From Schistosoma mansoni (Eukaryota > Platyhelminthes > Trematoda > Strigeidida > Schistosomatidae), in assembly GCF_000237925.1 (NCBI RefSeq), contig NC_031495.1:25252872-25316871 (forward strand): a stretch of DNA of 64,000 bases. Reading direction: 5' to 3'. Below the pieces are notes generated by a model that did no database searches, had not been told where the DNA came from, and saw nothing but the letters and a program-made list of their open reading frames with translations. The position numbers and the translations under genes were made by a program. How positions within the stretch are numbered: position 1 is the first letter of the stretch; the number at the start of each line of letters is the position of its first letter. Positions 21,624 through 32,633 of the stretch are shown here, in pieces.

Positions 21624-24329
21624 ATTACGTAAACTTGATTGCTTGCAAACTTAGAGAGACATCAAGTTTATATATTAGCTTTCTAGAGTAGAGGAAGGAT
21701 TTCTCGTCAACTCGTGGGGTGATCTGGCATGAATGCACGACTAGGTGCTCCAGATGGTAGAGTTCAATAAAGTCAGTGAGATTATTATCAGTATCGATTG
21801 ATTACAAGACAATTTGTCCCATGAAGCTATTCGACAATATTTCTCATACAGCCCTTATTATGATATATGGGACACCCGAATTTTAACAGCCAGGAGTCTT
21901 AACAGCAAAGTTTCCTCAGCAAGGCTGTTTTGGATATCATACTCGGTTTGCAATATTTAATTTTCCACACTTACACTGAATGGTCTTGTAATGAATAATT
22001 AATAGGATTACAGGACGGCTTCTTATCATTTAACGTTATTTTCGTCTATTACAACCAGCTATGCTCTCTTGGGATTCCAGTTGACTTCACAGCGACCCAT
22101 ACCCAACGAGGGGTAAAAGCGCAAGAATAAAACAAAAATGGTGGTGAAACATTCACAACTTCTACAGACCGAAGTGCTTATCTATATACCACTCTCACCA
22201 CAATATAACTACATGATCTTTAACTGTTCTACGATTTACTATAAAGAAGTTTGTCTATTGTAACTTGTCTGCAGCTTCATGAGTGGGCTTCAGCCGTCAT
22301 TGATGTCGCTTAACCATATCTCTGACTTACAAAATAGTAGGAGTATGTTCCTTATGTGCAGCACCTAATGGTGTGTTTAGAGCACAGAATATTAGAGTTG
22401 ACATCGACAGTCATTTTTCAAAAGTCAACTCAGAAAAAAGCCGTGAATCTAGGTTATATTTAGGCGGGGTATTTTTGCGAATTCTACGTAGGATTACGTA
22501 GGTTAACCAGTCAAAGCATTTCGTTCGATTTTTTCCCTCAAAATCTAGGTTATATTTAGGCGAGATATTTTTCAATCAGAACGTGATTTTTTAGGGAATT
22601 TTAGAGAGTACATACAGTCGCATACACAAATGAATCATGGATACTAAAAAACGTTCCAAACCAATTAACAATGGTTTAATCATTTACAGTTTACATAACT
22701 AACACAATGTGACCAAGATTTTTGTCGGTTTAATCGATAATAAGGCCGTAGAAAATTGGAAAAGTTTATGATCAATTTATTCCAACATTTACTTGTTGGA
22801 AATTCCTAAAAAACTAACAAATTTAAATAGACCAAGATATGCATTTATTAGGCTCAGTAATTGAGATCAACTAATATGCCAAATATGCGTGTGGGAGTTC
22901 CCACTTAATAGTGCTTTCTTTTTAAGTTATCCCGTCCCTGGCTAGTTTCAGGTACAATTCGTTTGACTTTGCGCTCACAGTTCTCTTTGATTTGCACACT
23001 GATTCATATATGACCGTTAGAATATGAATCGGACGTTTCTGAGAATAACTAGCAAGCATATTGAACCCATCTGTTTTTAATTATCAGTATGTAATTATAT
23101 ACACAGCAAATGTGTATAATTTTCCTACATAATGCAAATTTGTCGAAGAACATCATAGGTTTACGTTATAATACCTCTAAAAAAGCCATTCCTTTGGGCA
23201 AGTTTAAAATCAAACAAAATGCATGGCAAATGTTCATTTCTAATTTTTAAATAATGCGAGAACAATGTTTTCAGAATGACATAAGTTCATTGTATCCCAA
23301 GGTGTTTCAGTAATTGCAAACGGTCTAAATCTACATCAGTAGTATTTTTATGGAAAGTTTTCCATACAGTAGTCAATGAAGTTCGGTTCAAAACGACATA
23401 GGGAATAAGGAGAGAAAACAATGTTTAACGTAGGAGTTAGGGTTTCTTAACATTTATATGCTGGAGATGAGAGCACAAAAAGGAGTAGATGAAGTTGTAA
23501 ACGATAAAAAGAGTTGGTGAGAGGGAACATTTTTTGACAAACGAGTGAAAGTTAAGTCACCTACTCAACATAAAACCAGGGTTAACTTCGTTAGTGAGTG
23601 TTCTTTTGCTCTTACTCAAACCTTGTTCTTGCTTTATTTACATGCATCAAGGGATCAGGAAATATAAATTCCAAATATATGGGTTATGTTGTACGCGTTC
23701 ATATATCTGTCACTACTGGTGTTGTTGGTTGAATTATACCCTTTTTATAGTTACATATCCTCGTCAGTCTGTACCTTACTCACTTACATATGACTGTTAA
23801 CCCTCTCGACGGAGCATAGACCGCCCGCCTGCATTCCACACTCAACTATGTCATGGACAATCCTTTTCAGTTGTTTGCAGCTGCTATTCATTTTTTTGAT
23901 ATTTAAGGTTCCTAACCTCATCTCTCAACTTTTCTCCTTCATCCTGCCTGGTATCAGCGGTAACCTATGAAGACAGCAGGCGGAGCTCCTCTGTCGGAGC
24001 TTAATTTGCACATTATCTGTTCCTAGTGTTTCACTTGCATCAAGTTTATCTATTAGTTTTGTTCTGAGAAGTCTTGGTATCGGGAGGGTTATGAGCACGA
24101 TTTTTCGACTCTTGAGAAAATTGTGCCCTTGATGAATGTGTTACTAAGATGGTCCGACAATAACAAGGCTATATTAGAGTCCTCACCTTCCATTATGAAT
24201 ACTGTAATACATAAATGTTCAGCCCTAGGATCGAAAAACCCTCTTTGTTCTCTGAACCATGTATGTAAGTAGGAGTTTCTAAGATTATTTATTTACCGGT
24301 TCCCTTAGGTTTACACACAATTTAGGCCT
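21624..24329. other. Non-coding region with one templated insertion
   Basis: No convincing gene. It contains the copied 73-base segment at 22474-22546 flanked by a 31-base imperfect direct repeat. A GC-richer patch near 23800-24010 looks like a piece of a dispersed repeat. Otherwise AT-rich unique-looking DNA. Confidence 0.5.
22446..22572. repeat. 73-bp copied segment inside a 31-bp direct duplication
   Basis: AATCTAGGTTATATTTAGGC and the following bases occur at 22446-22476 and again at 22542-22572 with about two mismatches. Between them lies a copy of 18590-18662, identical over 73 bases including shared edge bases. Confidence 0.8.
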
Positions 24330-24760
24330 ACGTGGACGATATTTTGTTGTGGATCCCAGCAAAAGAGCCTATTCAAGATGTAACAATACACAAAGTTACC
24401 AATGATATGCCAAAAATAATCAACAATGTAAACCAAAGTGTCTGTCTATAAGTAAAGCAAAACGGTAACAGTTACAATATAAATATTATACTAAATAACA
24501 AATTGATTATGGTTGTTGCGAAGTGAACGTTACTTGTAAACTGCTTCTGATATAACAACCCAAGATGAGTTCACCTGATAAACAGAGGTTACTTTTACAC
24601 GTGGTGGCACCAACGGTGTAATGAGAAAGATCGAATCAAATATTATTATCTACCAGTGATCCGGACCAAAACTCCAACTTAATGTAGAATGAGCTAAAAG
24701 GATGTTGTAATAATGTTATGATCTCTAATCAAAGGCCGTGAACAAAGAAGCAATAGAAAT
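24330..24760 (+). repeat. Dispersed repeat, copy A
   Basis: This stretch aligns with the reverse complement of 40390-40850 over about 430 bases. Shared blocks include GCAAAAGAGC, AAAGTTACCAAT, AAGTGTCTGT, GAGTTCACCTGAT/GAGTTCACTTGAT and GGCACCAACGG followed by GTAATGAGAAAGAT. Identity is moderate. No frame is open in either copy. Confidence 0.75.
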
Positions 24761-25739
24761 GACGGAGGAAATAGCGTTAATTTTTCAACAATAGCGGTAG
24801 TGTATGTGCAACCAAACAATTATATCTGTTTCCTTGCCATTGATATATAGAAGCAATAGTATTGAATATAAATGTGATCACGTACAAAGTTTCGCAAATA
24901 AAGAAAAATTCGGCCTATATTTCGTCGTTACGAAAGTAGTTGAATATACATTTCACTATAAATGTGTTTCTGTTATCGACTCTGAAATTGAGCTTCGACA
25001 GTATTCAGCGACTTGAATTTTTTCGCACATTCCTATTATTCTCCAAGAAATGTTACGAAACGCCTTTTTGGACCGTGACATGTAATTTAGTAATTAATAT
25101 AATACCATGTGGGCTTTTCTACTCTATACTTTTCGGCAAAATATTTCCCGGTGTTCCTTGTTTCCAAAGCGTTAATTGAGGGACAAACCGGTCTAATTAA
25201 TTTAAGATCAAATTACTTCCTAACATACACAAATAATTTACACCTTTTTAATTTGTCCGGGGCCAGAGTATTTAAAGCCACAGAGATAAACCTAGTGACA
25301 ACATGCGTCAAGTATTTATATAGTAGTGTTAAAGATAGACAGAAAGTAAGAGACAAGACGACTGTCTTTTTGTAGGGTATTATATGGTATGACAGCCATC
25401 AGAATCTGACGTAAAATGAAACTTAGGCAGTGATAGACCATTGAATACCAAAACGTAGGAGTGGAGAGGAAACATACAAAATAAAGGGGCCCAATTCACT
25501 GTAGTCTACTTCTTTGACATCACTGAAGAACCACGATGGAGAGGGAACCAGGAGTCATCGCTCTTAGACTTTATCTTCGTAGAGGAATAATTAAACCTCT
25601 CAATCGTAGCTCCACTGGAAAGAGTTCTTAGCTCTACAGACTTCAATCTAATCTGCAAAACTGAATTAAAACATCCTGCAAGCAACAAGCGTTGAAATGT
25701 TGAACGTTTATTTTTGCCAGTTTAAACAAAAATCTACAG

Positions 25740-26010
25740 CAAATAAACTAGAAAGCCTGTAACACATCAGGTTGATCAGTTAAGAGTTGACCTTAAACAA
25801 CTAATTGTATGTCAAAACAGTAGAGCTTAAGTATTTATTCACTTCCTCGTTTCGTATAAGCATTGTTTTTCTTCATGTCTGAGCGACTTACGATCATAGA
25901 ACATCATATGAATGTGAGTTCTGTGAACAAAAACGCCGACCCTGCACGCACTCGAACCTCTGTCCTTCTGAATACTAGGCTTCAAGCTTAACCAATAGAC
26001 CACAACGGTC
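25740..26010 (-). mobile_element. tRNA-headed SINE-like repeat, copy 1
   Basis: On the minus strand the head has TGGTTAAGCTTGAAGC (25994-25979), like an A box. Then GAGGTTCGAGT (25960-25950), like the B box GGTTCGANTCC, follows 34 bases later, which is tRNA spacing. The GACC at the 5' end can pair with GGTC after the B box, but the remaining cloverleaf is broken. The body (25870-25770) recurs at 26905-27000 with about 85% identity. This suggests a tRNA-derived SINE of about 250 bases. Confidence 0.6.
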
Positions 26011-26879
26011 TATAGCAGATTTGAGTGCATTTTTTTACACTGGTCAACTATTCATAATACTTATGACTAATAGAACTGCGACACTTGTAAGGTGCTGACC
26101 AATTCGTAACCTAGGTGGCTTGGGGAGATATAGCTTCAATATAACACGCATACGTACATCAATCCGGCGAATAGTCACTGACATAAAAAACATATCCGAC
26201 CATCGTACTTTTTGCAATTTTCTTCTTCTACTCTTGTGCACCCGCGGCTACGAACCTGGTTATAAAAGGCGGTCATCATAGACTCAAGGTCATACATTTG
26301 ATCGAGTTTGGTGAGGAGCTCAACTTCCGGCAAATTCACTCACCTACGTATATTAATTTTAAAAGAGATAATTTTCTTTTTTTCATACCTTCTCGTACGC
26401 AAGATTTCTACCCCGTGTCTATTTTCTTCCAGAATGCCAATTCATTCTGGAAGCCAAAGACTTACATGGAACCGCAAAATTTTGAATCATATTCGTGCAT
26501 TTACTTTTTTACCCTATTATTTTATACAGGCAGTGGAGCGGTTGTTCAGGTTTGACTGATTTTCATTATTGCTTTTGAGATAGACTCTTTACTTTTTGCT
26601 TAAGGGAGACTCAGGAGGCAGGTGAGTAAACACCTGATAGCCGGACAGAGCATAGGAAAATCGTACCTCATCAACATGGTGTTGGATAACCCGCTTGCGA
26701 CACTTTCTCAGATATTCTCCCTTGGGCTGAGAAAACAGAACTTAGGTGATCTTAATACATAGGTTGATCGAACAGATGTTCTTGCGGAAGTCCATTCTAG
26801 GAGGAAGCTAATGTAACAACTTGTAACAATCTACTCAGTGCTCAATTTATTCAAAATTTTCAAATTTATCAAATCAAAA

Positions 26880-27090
26880 CTTGGTAATGATACCGTAACA
26901 ACTTGGGTTGATTGGTTAAGAGTTGACCTCAAACAACTAAGTATATGTCAAAACAGTAGAGCGCAAGTATTCACTCACTTCCTTATTTCATATAGGCATC
27001 ATGTTACCTACTATCTTATACTGAGTGTTGAAAAGCTTTGTGTGTTTGAACCGGTAACCACCTGCTCCATTGTGAATGTCCGGCGATATA
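26880..27090 (-). mobile_element. tRNA-headed SINE-like repeat, copy 2
   Basis: Bases 26905-27000 match the body of the copy at 25740-26010 in the same orientation. Upstream on the minus strand, GGTTCAAACACAC near 27040-27052 occupies the B-box position; the A box is degraded. Confidence 0.5.
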
Positions 27091-27639
27091 AATGAAGACC
27101 TATTCATTACTAGCCTGTTTTCTATCAATAAAGCAAGCGTTACCTTCAGGCACAAAACACCTACCTTTAGTTTGACGCGAGTTCACCGGGTATTTCATGT
27201 GGCAAACTGTCTTACGTTCTGCAGACCATTCAGTCCAGCGACTGATCCCTTAAATTTATAAGTGACCTTAGGATATAAGGAGTCCTGCTCTACGAGTACT
27301 AAAAATCGAAAGATACTACTGGGATAGATAAGGACAGACCAGTTGTTTTAACGCATGCAGGCGACCCTTACTAAAAAGGAGTTTATACGCGGAAATGCTA
27401 GCAGAGGTGGACGTTACCACCAGGTAAGGTTGATTGATAGATTTATTTCCAGTTCGACAACATTATTTCGTCGCACAGTCTATTTTCTACAGGCCAAAGA
27501 CGGAGTATCTTAGTTTTTTGTCCTAAAAGTTGAACGAGAAATGATTAGGACGGCATAGAGCTCCAGGTATTGTGGCATCCCCAGACATTTCAGCTATTGC
27601 ATAGAACTCACGTTGATGATGGCTCTAGCTAAAACTTAA

Positions 27640-28560
27640 GAGGAGTTTTGTGAGTGAATCTAAGCTCCGGGCAGGTGCGACCGAGACCACAGAATCTAGG
27701 TAGATATGAGTCTCCTGTGCCAAACGTCTTTTACTCTGCTACACAGATAGAAGTAGGTTTGATCTTGGTAGCGGCACTTACCGAAGTGACCTCAAATTCG
27801 CTAGGCTGGGGTGTGGTCCCAGACAACTGTAAGCCAACTCACGTAACGGCAATTTTCAAAGGAGATAGACGCAATGAACATATCCTTGTGCCCCTAAAGT
27901 TTATAGAAACATTGTTATGAGACGATCAACTTGATTACATGTTACCCATAAAATTCTTGACACTCCAACAACACAGTTTGGGTAAACCTCACTTTCAGAT
28001 CACCGATCTGTAATTGCGATTGGCATATGAACCAATTTCCTCGAATGCAAGGTGAATGTGAATTTCATAAACCTCTATTTTCCAGAGAGTTTGATAAGAC
28101 CAATAACATGTGTGTTGTCGACAAGATCAAACAATAGGTATTAAGTAATGATTTATAGACTAGTTTAGGTCATATTTAGACAGTCAGCTTCTTAGGACCA
28201 GTATTGACTTAAGATTTTCCCTCGTCAACGAATGTGCTTATGAGGTCCCTGAAGGTTTAGTAGTGGAACCTCATCTCCTTTCAATTCGTATCACTGACCC
28301 TCCTCAGCAAGTATAGTCTGCGATGTTAAATTTTTGGGAGAAATTTGCTACCAGGGTAATAAGCTAAAACTCCGGGATTATCTGGTCCAACTTCGGAGAG
28401 CAGAGAAAACAACCGACTCACTTATCATACTCCAAAGTACAAAGTGGTACATCTCCGGAAGAATATAAAGTTGAAAAGAATCAATGCCCTTGATCTGAAG
28501 CGCAGCAATAACTGGAACAAAGAATGATTTGAGAGTAAACCTCGCACTGATGATTTTAAA
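27640..28560 (+). mobile_element. CR1-like element, heavily decayed
   Basis: The frame at 27654-27920 contains GVVPDNCKPTHVTAIFKGDR and FIETLL, which line up with KLPEIWKLAHITPIFKGGRR and IMESLI of the element at 30614-32430. Further matches follow in order: LTLQQHSL near 27958, an ...PPQQV-like stretch near 28300, and ...TKVQSGTSP-like sequence near 28430. All are broken by frameshifts and stops. Confidence 0.6.
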
Positions 28561-28589
28561 CAGAATTTGTGAGACGTTTGAGACTAAGA

Positions 28590-28965
28590 CCTACCACTTA
28601 ACCTTCAAATGATTTATGTGACCATGAAAATGTAGCATTTCTTCTGTTCTCCATCCAACCCTGTCCCAAGCAATCCTTTCCAGTTCTTTCCAGTTAACAT
28701 TCATCCTTTTCATATATGCTTCTATTTCCCGGAGTAATGTGTTCTTCGACCTTCCTCTTTTCCACTTACCTTCAGGATTCCAAGTTATGGCTTGCCTCGT
28801 GATGCAGTTTGGTAATTTCCTCAACGTATGTCCGATCCACTTCCAACGTCTTTTCCTAATTTCCTCTTCAGCTGGAAGCTGGTTTGTCCTCTCCCACAAA
28901 ACGCTGTTGCTGATAGTATCCGGCCAGTGAATGCTGAGTATTTTGCGTAGACAACTGTTTAATTA
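28590..28965 (-). mobile_element. RTE-like element, C-terminal fragment
   Basis: A 102-codon frame reads [40 protein letters not shown], then [20 protein letters not shown]. This is the basic C-terminal tail typical of RTE proteins ([35 protein letters not shown]). Only the tail is present, so it is a severely 5'-truncated copy facing away from the next RTE piece. Confidence 0.8.
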
Positions 28966-29084
28966 GTGAGAAGCATCTCATACATATATTGAGAAAATAT
29001 GAGTTTGATGCCTGATAAAGTGAGTTCAATAAAAGCCAGTGGGGTTATTATTGTAGGCCAGATTTTGTAAGAGTTGGTCGTGCA

Positions 29085-30180
29085 TAGATCAAATAGCAAC
29101 ACTTTGCATCATTTTTGACCAATCAACAAAATGGAATTCCTCACTATACGTTAATTCCCTTGATTATGAGAAAGTGTTAGACAGTGTGGATAAGAGGACC
29201 TCATGGAACCTTCTTTGACACTGTGGTGTACCTGAGAAAATCGTCAACATCATCCAGAATTCATAGGACGGACTACAGTACAAAGTGCTGCGTGGAGGGC
29301 GGCTGACAGACGCATTCCAAGTGATGACCGGAGTCAGAAAAGGCTGCTTACTTCCACCCTTTCTCTTTCTTCTGCTGGTTAACTGGATTATGGAGACCTC
29401 CACATCTAAGGGGACGGCTTTGATGCAATTAGATGATTTGGACTTCTCAGATGGCCTAGCTCTTGTACCCATACACACCAACAAATGCAGGTCAAGACAG
29501 TCAGTGTAGCATAAGTCTATAAATCAGTAGGCCCCCACATACACAAAGGAGGAAGCAAGATTCTAAAATACAGCACGAGAGACACCGACCCAATCACACT
29601 TGATGGAGAAGCTGTGGAGGTTGAAACGTTTACGCACCTAGATAGAATCGTTGATAAAAGGGGAGGATCTGATGCAGATGTCATGAAAAGGATTAGCAAA
29701 TCTTGGGGAAGGATTTCTACAACCGAAGAACATATGTAACTCAAAACAACTGTCAGACAACACCAAAATCAGAATCTTCAATGCGAACATCAACACAGTC
29801 CTACTGAACGGAGATGAAACTTGAAAAACTACCGCAACCACCATGAAGAAAGTATATGTATTTGTAAAAAATTGTCTATGTAAGATAGTCAATGTCTGTT
29901 GACCGGAGACCATCAGCAACAGCCTGCTATGGAAGAAAACAAAACAGCTTATAGATGAAGAGGAAATTAGGAAAAGACGCTGGAGGTGTATAGGATATAC
30001 GTTGCGGAAATCATTAAACTACATTATGAGGCAAGCGCTAACTTGCAATCTCAGGGGGAAGGGAAAAGATGGAAATCAAAGAACACATTGTGTCGGGAAT
30101 AGGAAGCAGACATGAAAATAATGAATAGCGACTGGAAACCACTGGAAAAGATTTCCCAGGGTGGAGTTCGATGAAGAATG
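29085..30180 (+). mobile_element. RTE-like element, reverse transcriptase to tail, dead
   Basis: The plus strand carries SLDYEKVLDSVDKRTSWNLL, CGVPEKIVNII, then DAFQVMTGVRKGCLLPPFLF (frame 29285-29509). LDDLDFSDGLAL follows where an active copy would have FADD, so both catalytic aspartates are disturbed (SDG). Further pieces (SKILKYSTRDTDPITLDGEA around 29560-29620, then a [15 protein letters not shown]-like tail near 29970) continue in shifting frames. It is of the same subfamily as the fragments at 28590-28965 and 43885-45075. Confidence 0.8.
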
Positions 30181-30613
30181 CTGTTCGTTGGCCCATGTTC
30201 ATCCATGAGAGGCAACATGAATACATAAGTACGGGGTTATTATCAATGCTAAACCTGTACAAAGTTACTATTTTTAAACAGCTGTCGGCAACTGCATTGT
30301 ACTTCCTGAAATCATATTTCTACATGTCGTACAAAAATAACCCTAACGTTCTCATTCTGCACAATACTGTTCAAGAACACGGATACAGTTTTAAAGTCGC
30401 AGCCAGCTTAAATAAAACAAAAATCAATATATTAAAGTTTTAGGTTATACATTAGTTGCAATTTCTATGTGTGTGAAGTAACACATACCATATATGAGTC
30501 AGATATTTAACTGCGTGGCTCACAGTCCAGAAGAGTGACTCTATGTTAAATTTCATTTATCGGAACTGAATTGCCAGGTTTCAGCCAACCGTTGTCATCA
30601 ATAACAATTTAAC

Positions 30614-32430
30614 TTGATAAACTGGAGTTTCCCAACTGCTTGGTCCCAATGGCCCGACCAATAACGACGGTGATGCCGCCAACCTTTTGGCTGAACAATA
30701 CTCCCAGACATTCCAGCTGACCCACATCAACTATACTGACGAAAGCTTCACCTGCACCTGTACAGGACTTTCCGAAGTGGACCTGAGTGCTGACCTGGTG
30801 CTCCGTAAACTGCAGCAACCAAGAAAAGACACTTCTCCTGATCCGGATATGGTTCATTCCGCTGTTTTGAGGGAAGCAGCTTCAATCCTGGCGACACCAC
30901 TTAGCGTGATGTTTGCACACTCGCTAAGCAGAGGCAAACTACCGGAAATTTGGAAGCTGGCCCACATCACACCAATTTTCAAAGGAGGTCGACGCAGTGA
31001 ACCCTCAAGCTACCGACCAGTGGCCCTTCTCTCCATACCTTCCGAAATCATGGAATCTCTAATATACGACGGTATATTAGAATACTTATTATCATCAAAG
31101 TTCTTCTCACCTCAACAGCATGGTTTCAGAAAAGGTCATTCTTGTATGACCAACCTGCTGACTGCGGCGGATAGATGGACAACCATCCTTGATCGCAAGG
31201 GAATGGTTGACGTCATCTACTTGGACTTCTCAAAAGCTTTTGATAGGGTCAACCATATATGTCTTACCAAGAAGCTTAGGCGATTGGGTATAAAACTCCC
31301 TTTGATTGATTGGCCCTCTTCATATTCCGAAAACCGACACTTCAAGGTCAGGGTTAACTTCACTCTCTCTCAGGCTATGGAATGTCCTAGTGGGGTCCCC
31401 CAGGGCTCAATACTAGGACCTCTTCTCTTCTTGATTTACATTAACGATCTTCCTCAACAAGTCTCATCTGACTTATTGCTTTTTGCTGGTGATGTGAAAC
31501 TTTGGAGAGAGATACGTAATCATAATGATATACTAGTTCTTCAGGAGGATCTGACCCGACTTCAAAGTTGGGCAGACGACAACGGACTTACCTTCAACAC
31601 TTCAAAGTGCAAAGTAGTCCATCTGAGACATGTTGCAGACCATAGTTATAACTTAGGTAACTCCCCTCTAGAAGTTTCCCAAGTCGAATAAGATTTAGGA
31701 GTGTTGGTACCCTATGACCTGAAATCGTATGCGAACTGTGACAAAAACGCCTCTCAAGCAAACCTTGCACTGGTAACATTGAAGCGCATTTTTGGCCAGT
31801 TTGACGGTAGAACCTTCCACATAATCTTCAACAGTTTTATTCGTCCCCATTTAGAGTACGGAAACATAGTATTTCCTCCCTCCCTCCAAAAGGATAAGGA
31901 CACTCTGGAACGTATACAACGTCGAGCCACGAAATCAGTTCGGCGACTCAAATTCAAACCTTACGAAGAGCGCCTCCAATCACTTAACCTTTACCCGTTA
32001 GAGTACAGGCGTCTTAGAGGCGACCTTCTTATGACTTACAGTATCCTTGATACTTCTGGTCATCCCCTTAAACATCTTCTTAAACTTAGTCATAACACTA
32101 ACCTAAGAGGTAACACCCAGAAATTGGAGACCCTATATAGCAGAACAGACTGCAGACACAACTTCTACTCCGTTAGAGTTGTCAAGTGCTGGAATTCGCT
32201 GCCGACTGAGCTAGTCCAAGCGACCTCCCAGGAGTCCTTTAAGAGGAAACTTGACTTATTCTTAAGGACTAAGGATAACATATTATGATTTACCAAATTC
32301 TTTTTTTGCCTCTATTATCGTTCATGTACCTAGGTTTTTGCCTGGAGGTATTGGCGATCCACTGCTACTAGACACGGAAGCCCGTTAAGCGAAAGCTTCT
32401 TCTATTCCGTCCTCAACCATTTGAACCATT
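30614..32430 (+). mobile_element. CR1-like element, 5'-truncated, nearly intact reverse transcriptase
   Basis: One frame runs from about 30624 to 32288 with a single internal stop at 31689-31691, splitting 334 and 195 codons. It covers the linker (SQLLGPNGPTNNDGDAANLL) and fingers (HITPIFKGGRRSEPSSYRPV). The palm follows (QQHGFRKGHS, YLDFSKAFDRVNH, GVPQGSILGPLLFLIYINDL), then the thumb and tail (NYGNIV-like, CWNSLPTELVQATSQESFKR). The catalytic box reads LLLFAGDVKLW: FADD has become FAGD, so one metal-binding aspartate is lost. The 3' UTR ends near 32430 in the short tandem CCATTTGAACCATTTGAAACC, as CR1 elements end in short tandem repeats. It ends about 200 bases before the PNO1-like start. 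Confidence 0.9.
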
Positions 32431-32633
32431 TGAAACCACCCCCTTTAGAAAGACATCATCAAATAATTTTATTTTGCACGGTTCGATTAAGAATGAATTT
32501 ATGCAAGAATGGTTCTAGCAACGAGGTTTCAGGAGGGATGATTAACGTGGTGATAGATTTTATCCACACTCATTTGACGGCTTGTAATCTTCAATGTTTA
32601 ACGACCTCAGGCGCTCAGTTTGAAAATCTGCAC

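Noticed and set aside
23800-24010. GC-richer patch with GGCGGAGCTCC, possibly a retroelement end
   Set aside because: Only a few words recall the block at 59440-59540; too little to call a repeat.
25936-26010. Possible functional tRNA gene
   Set aside because: A and B boxes are spaced correctly, but anticodon and T stems do not form and no anticodon can be assigned.
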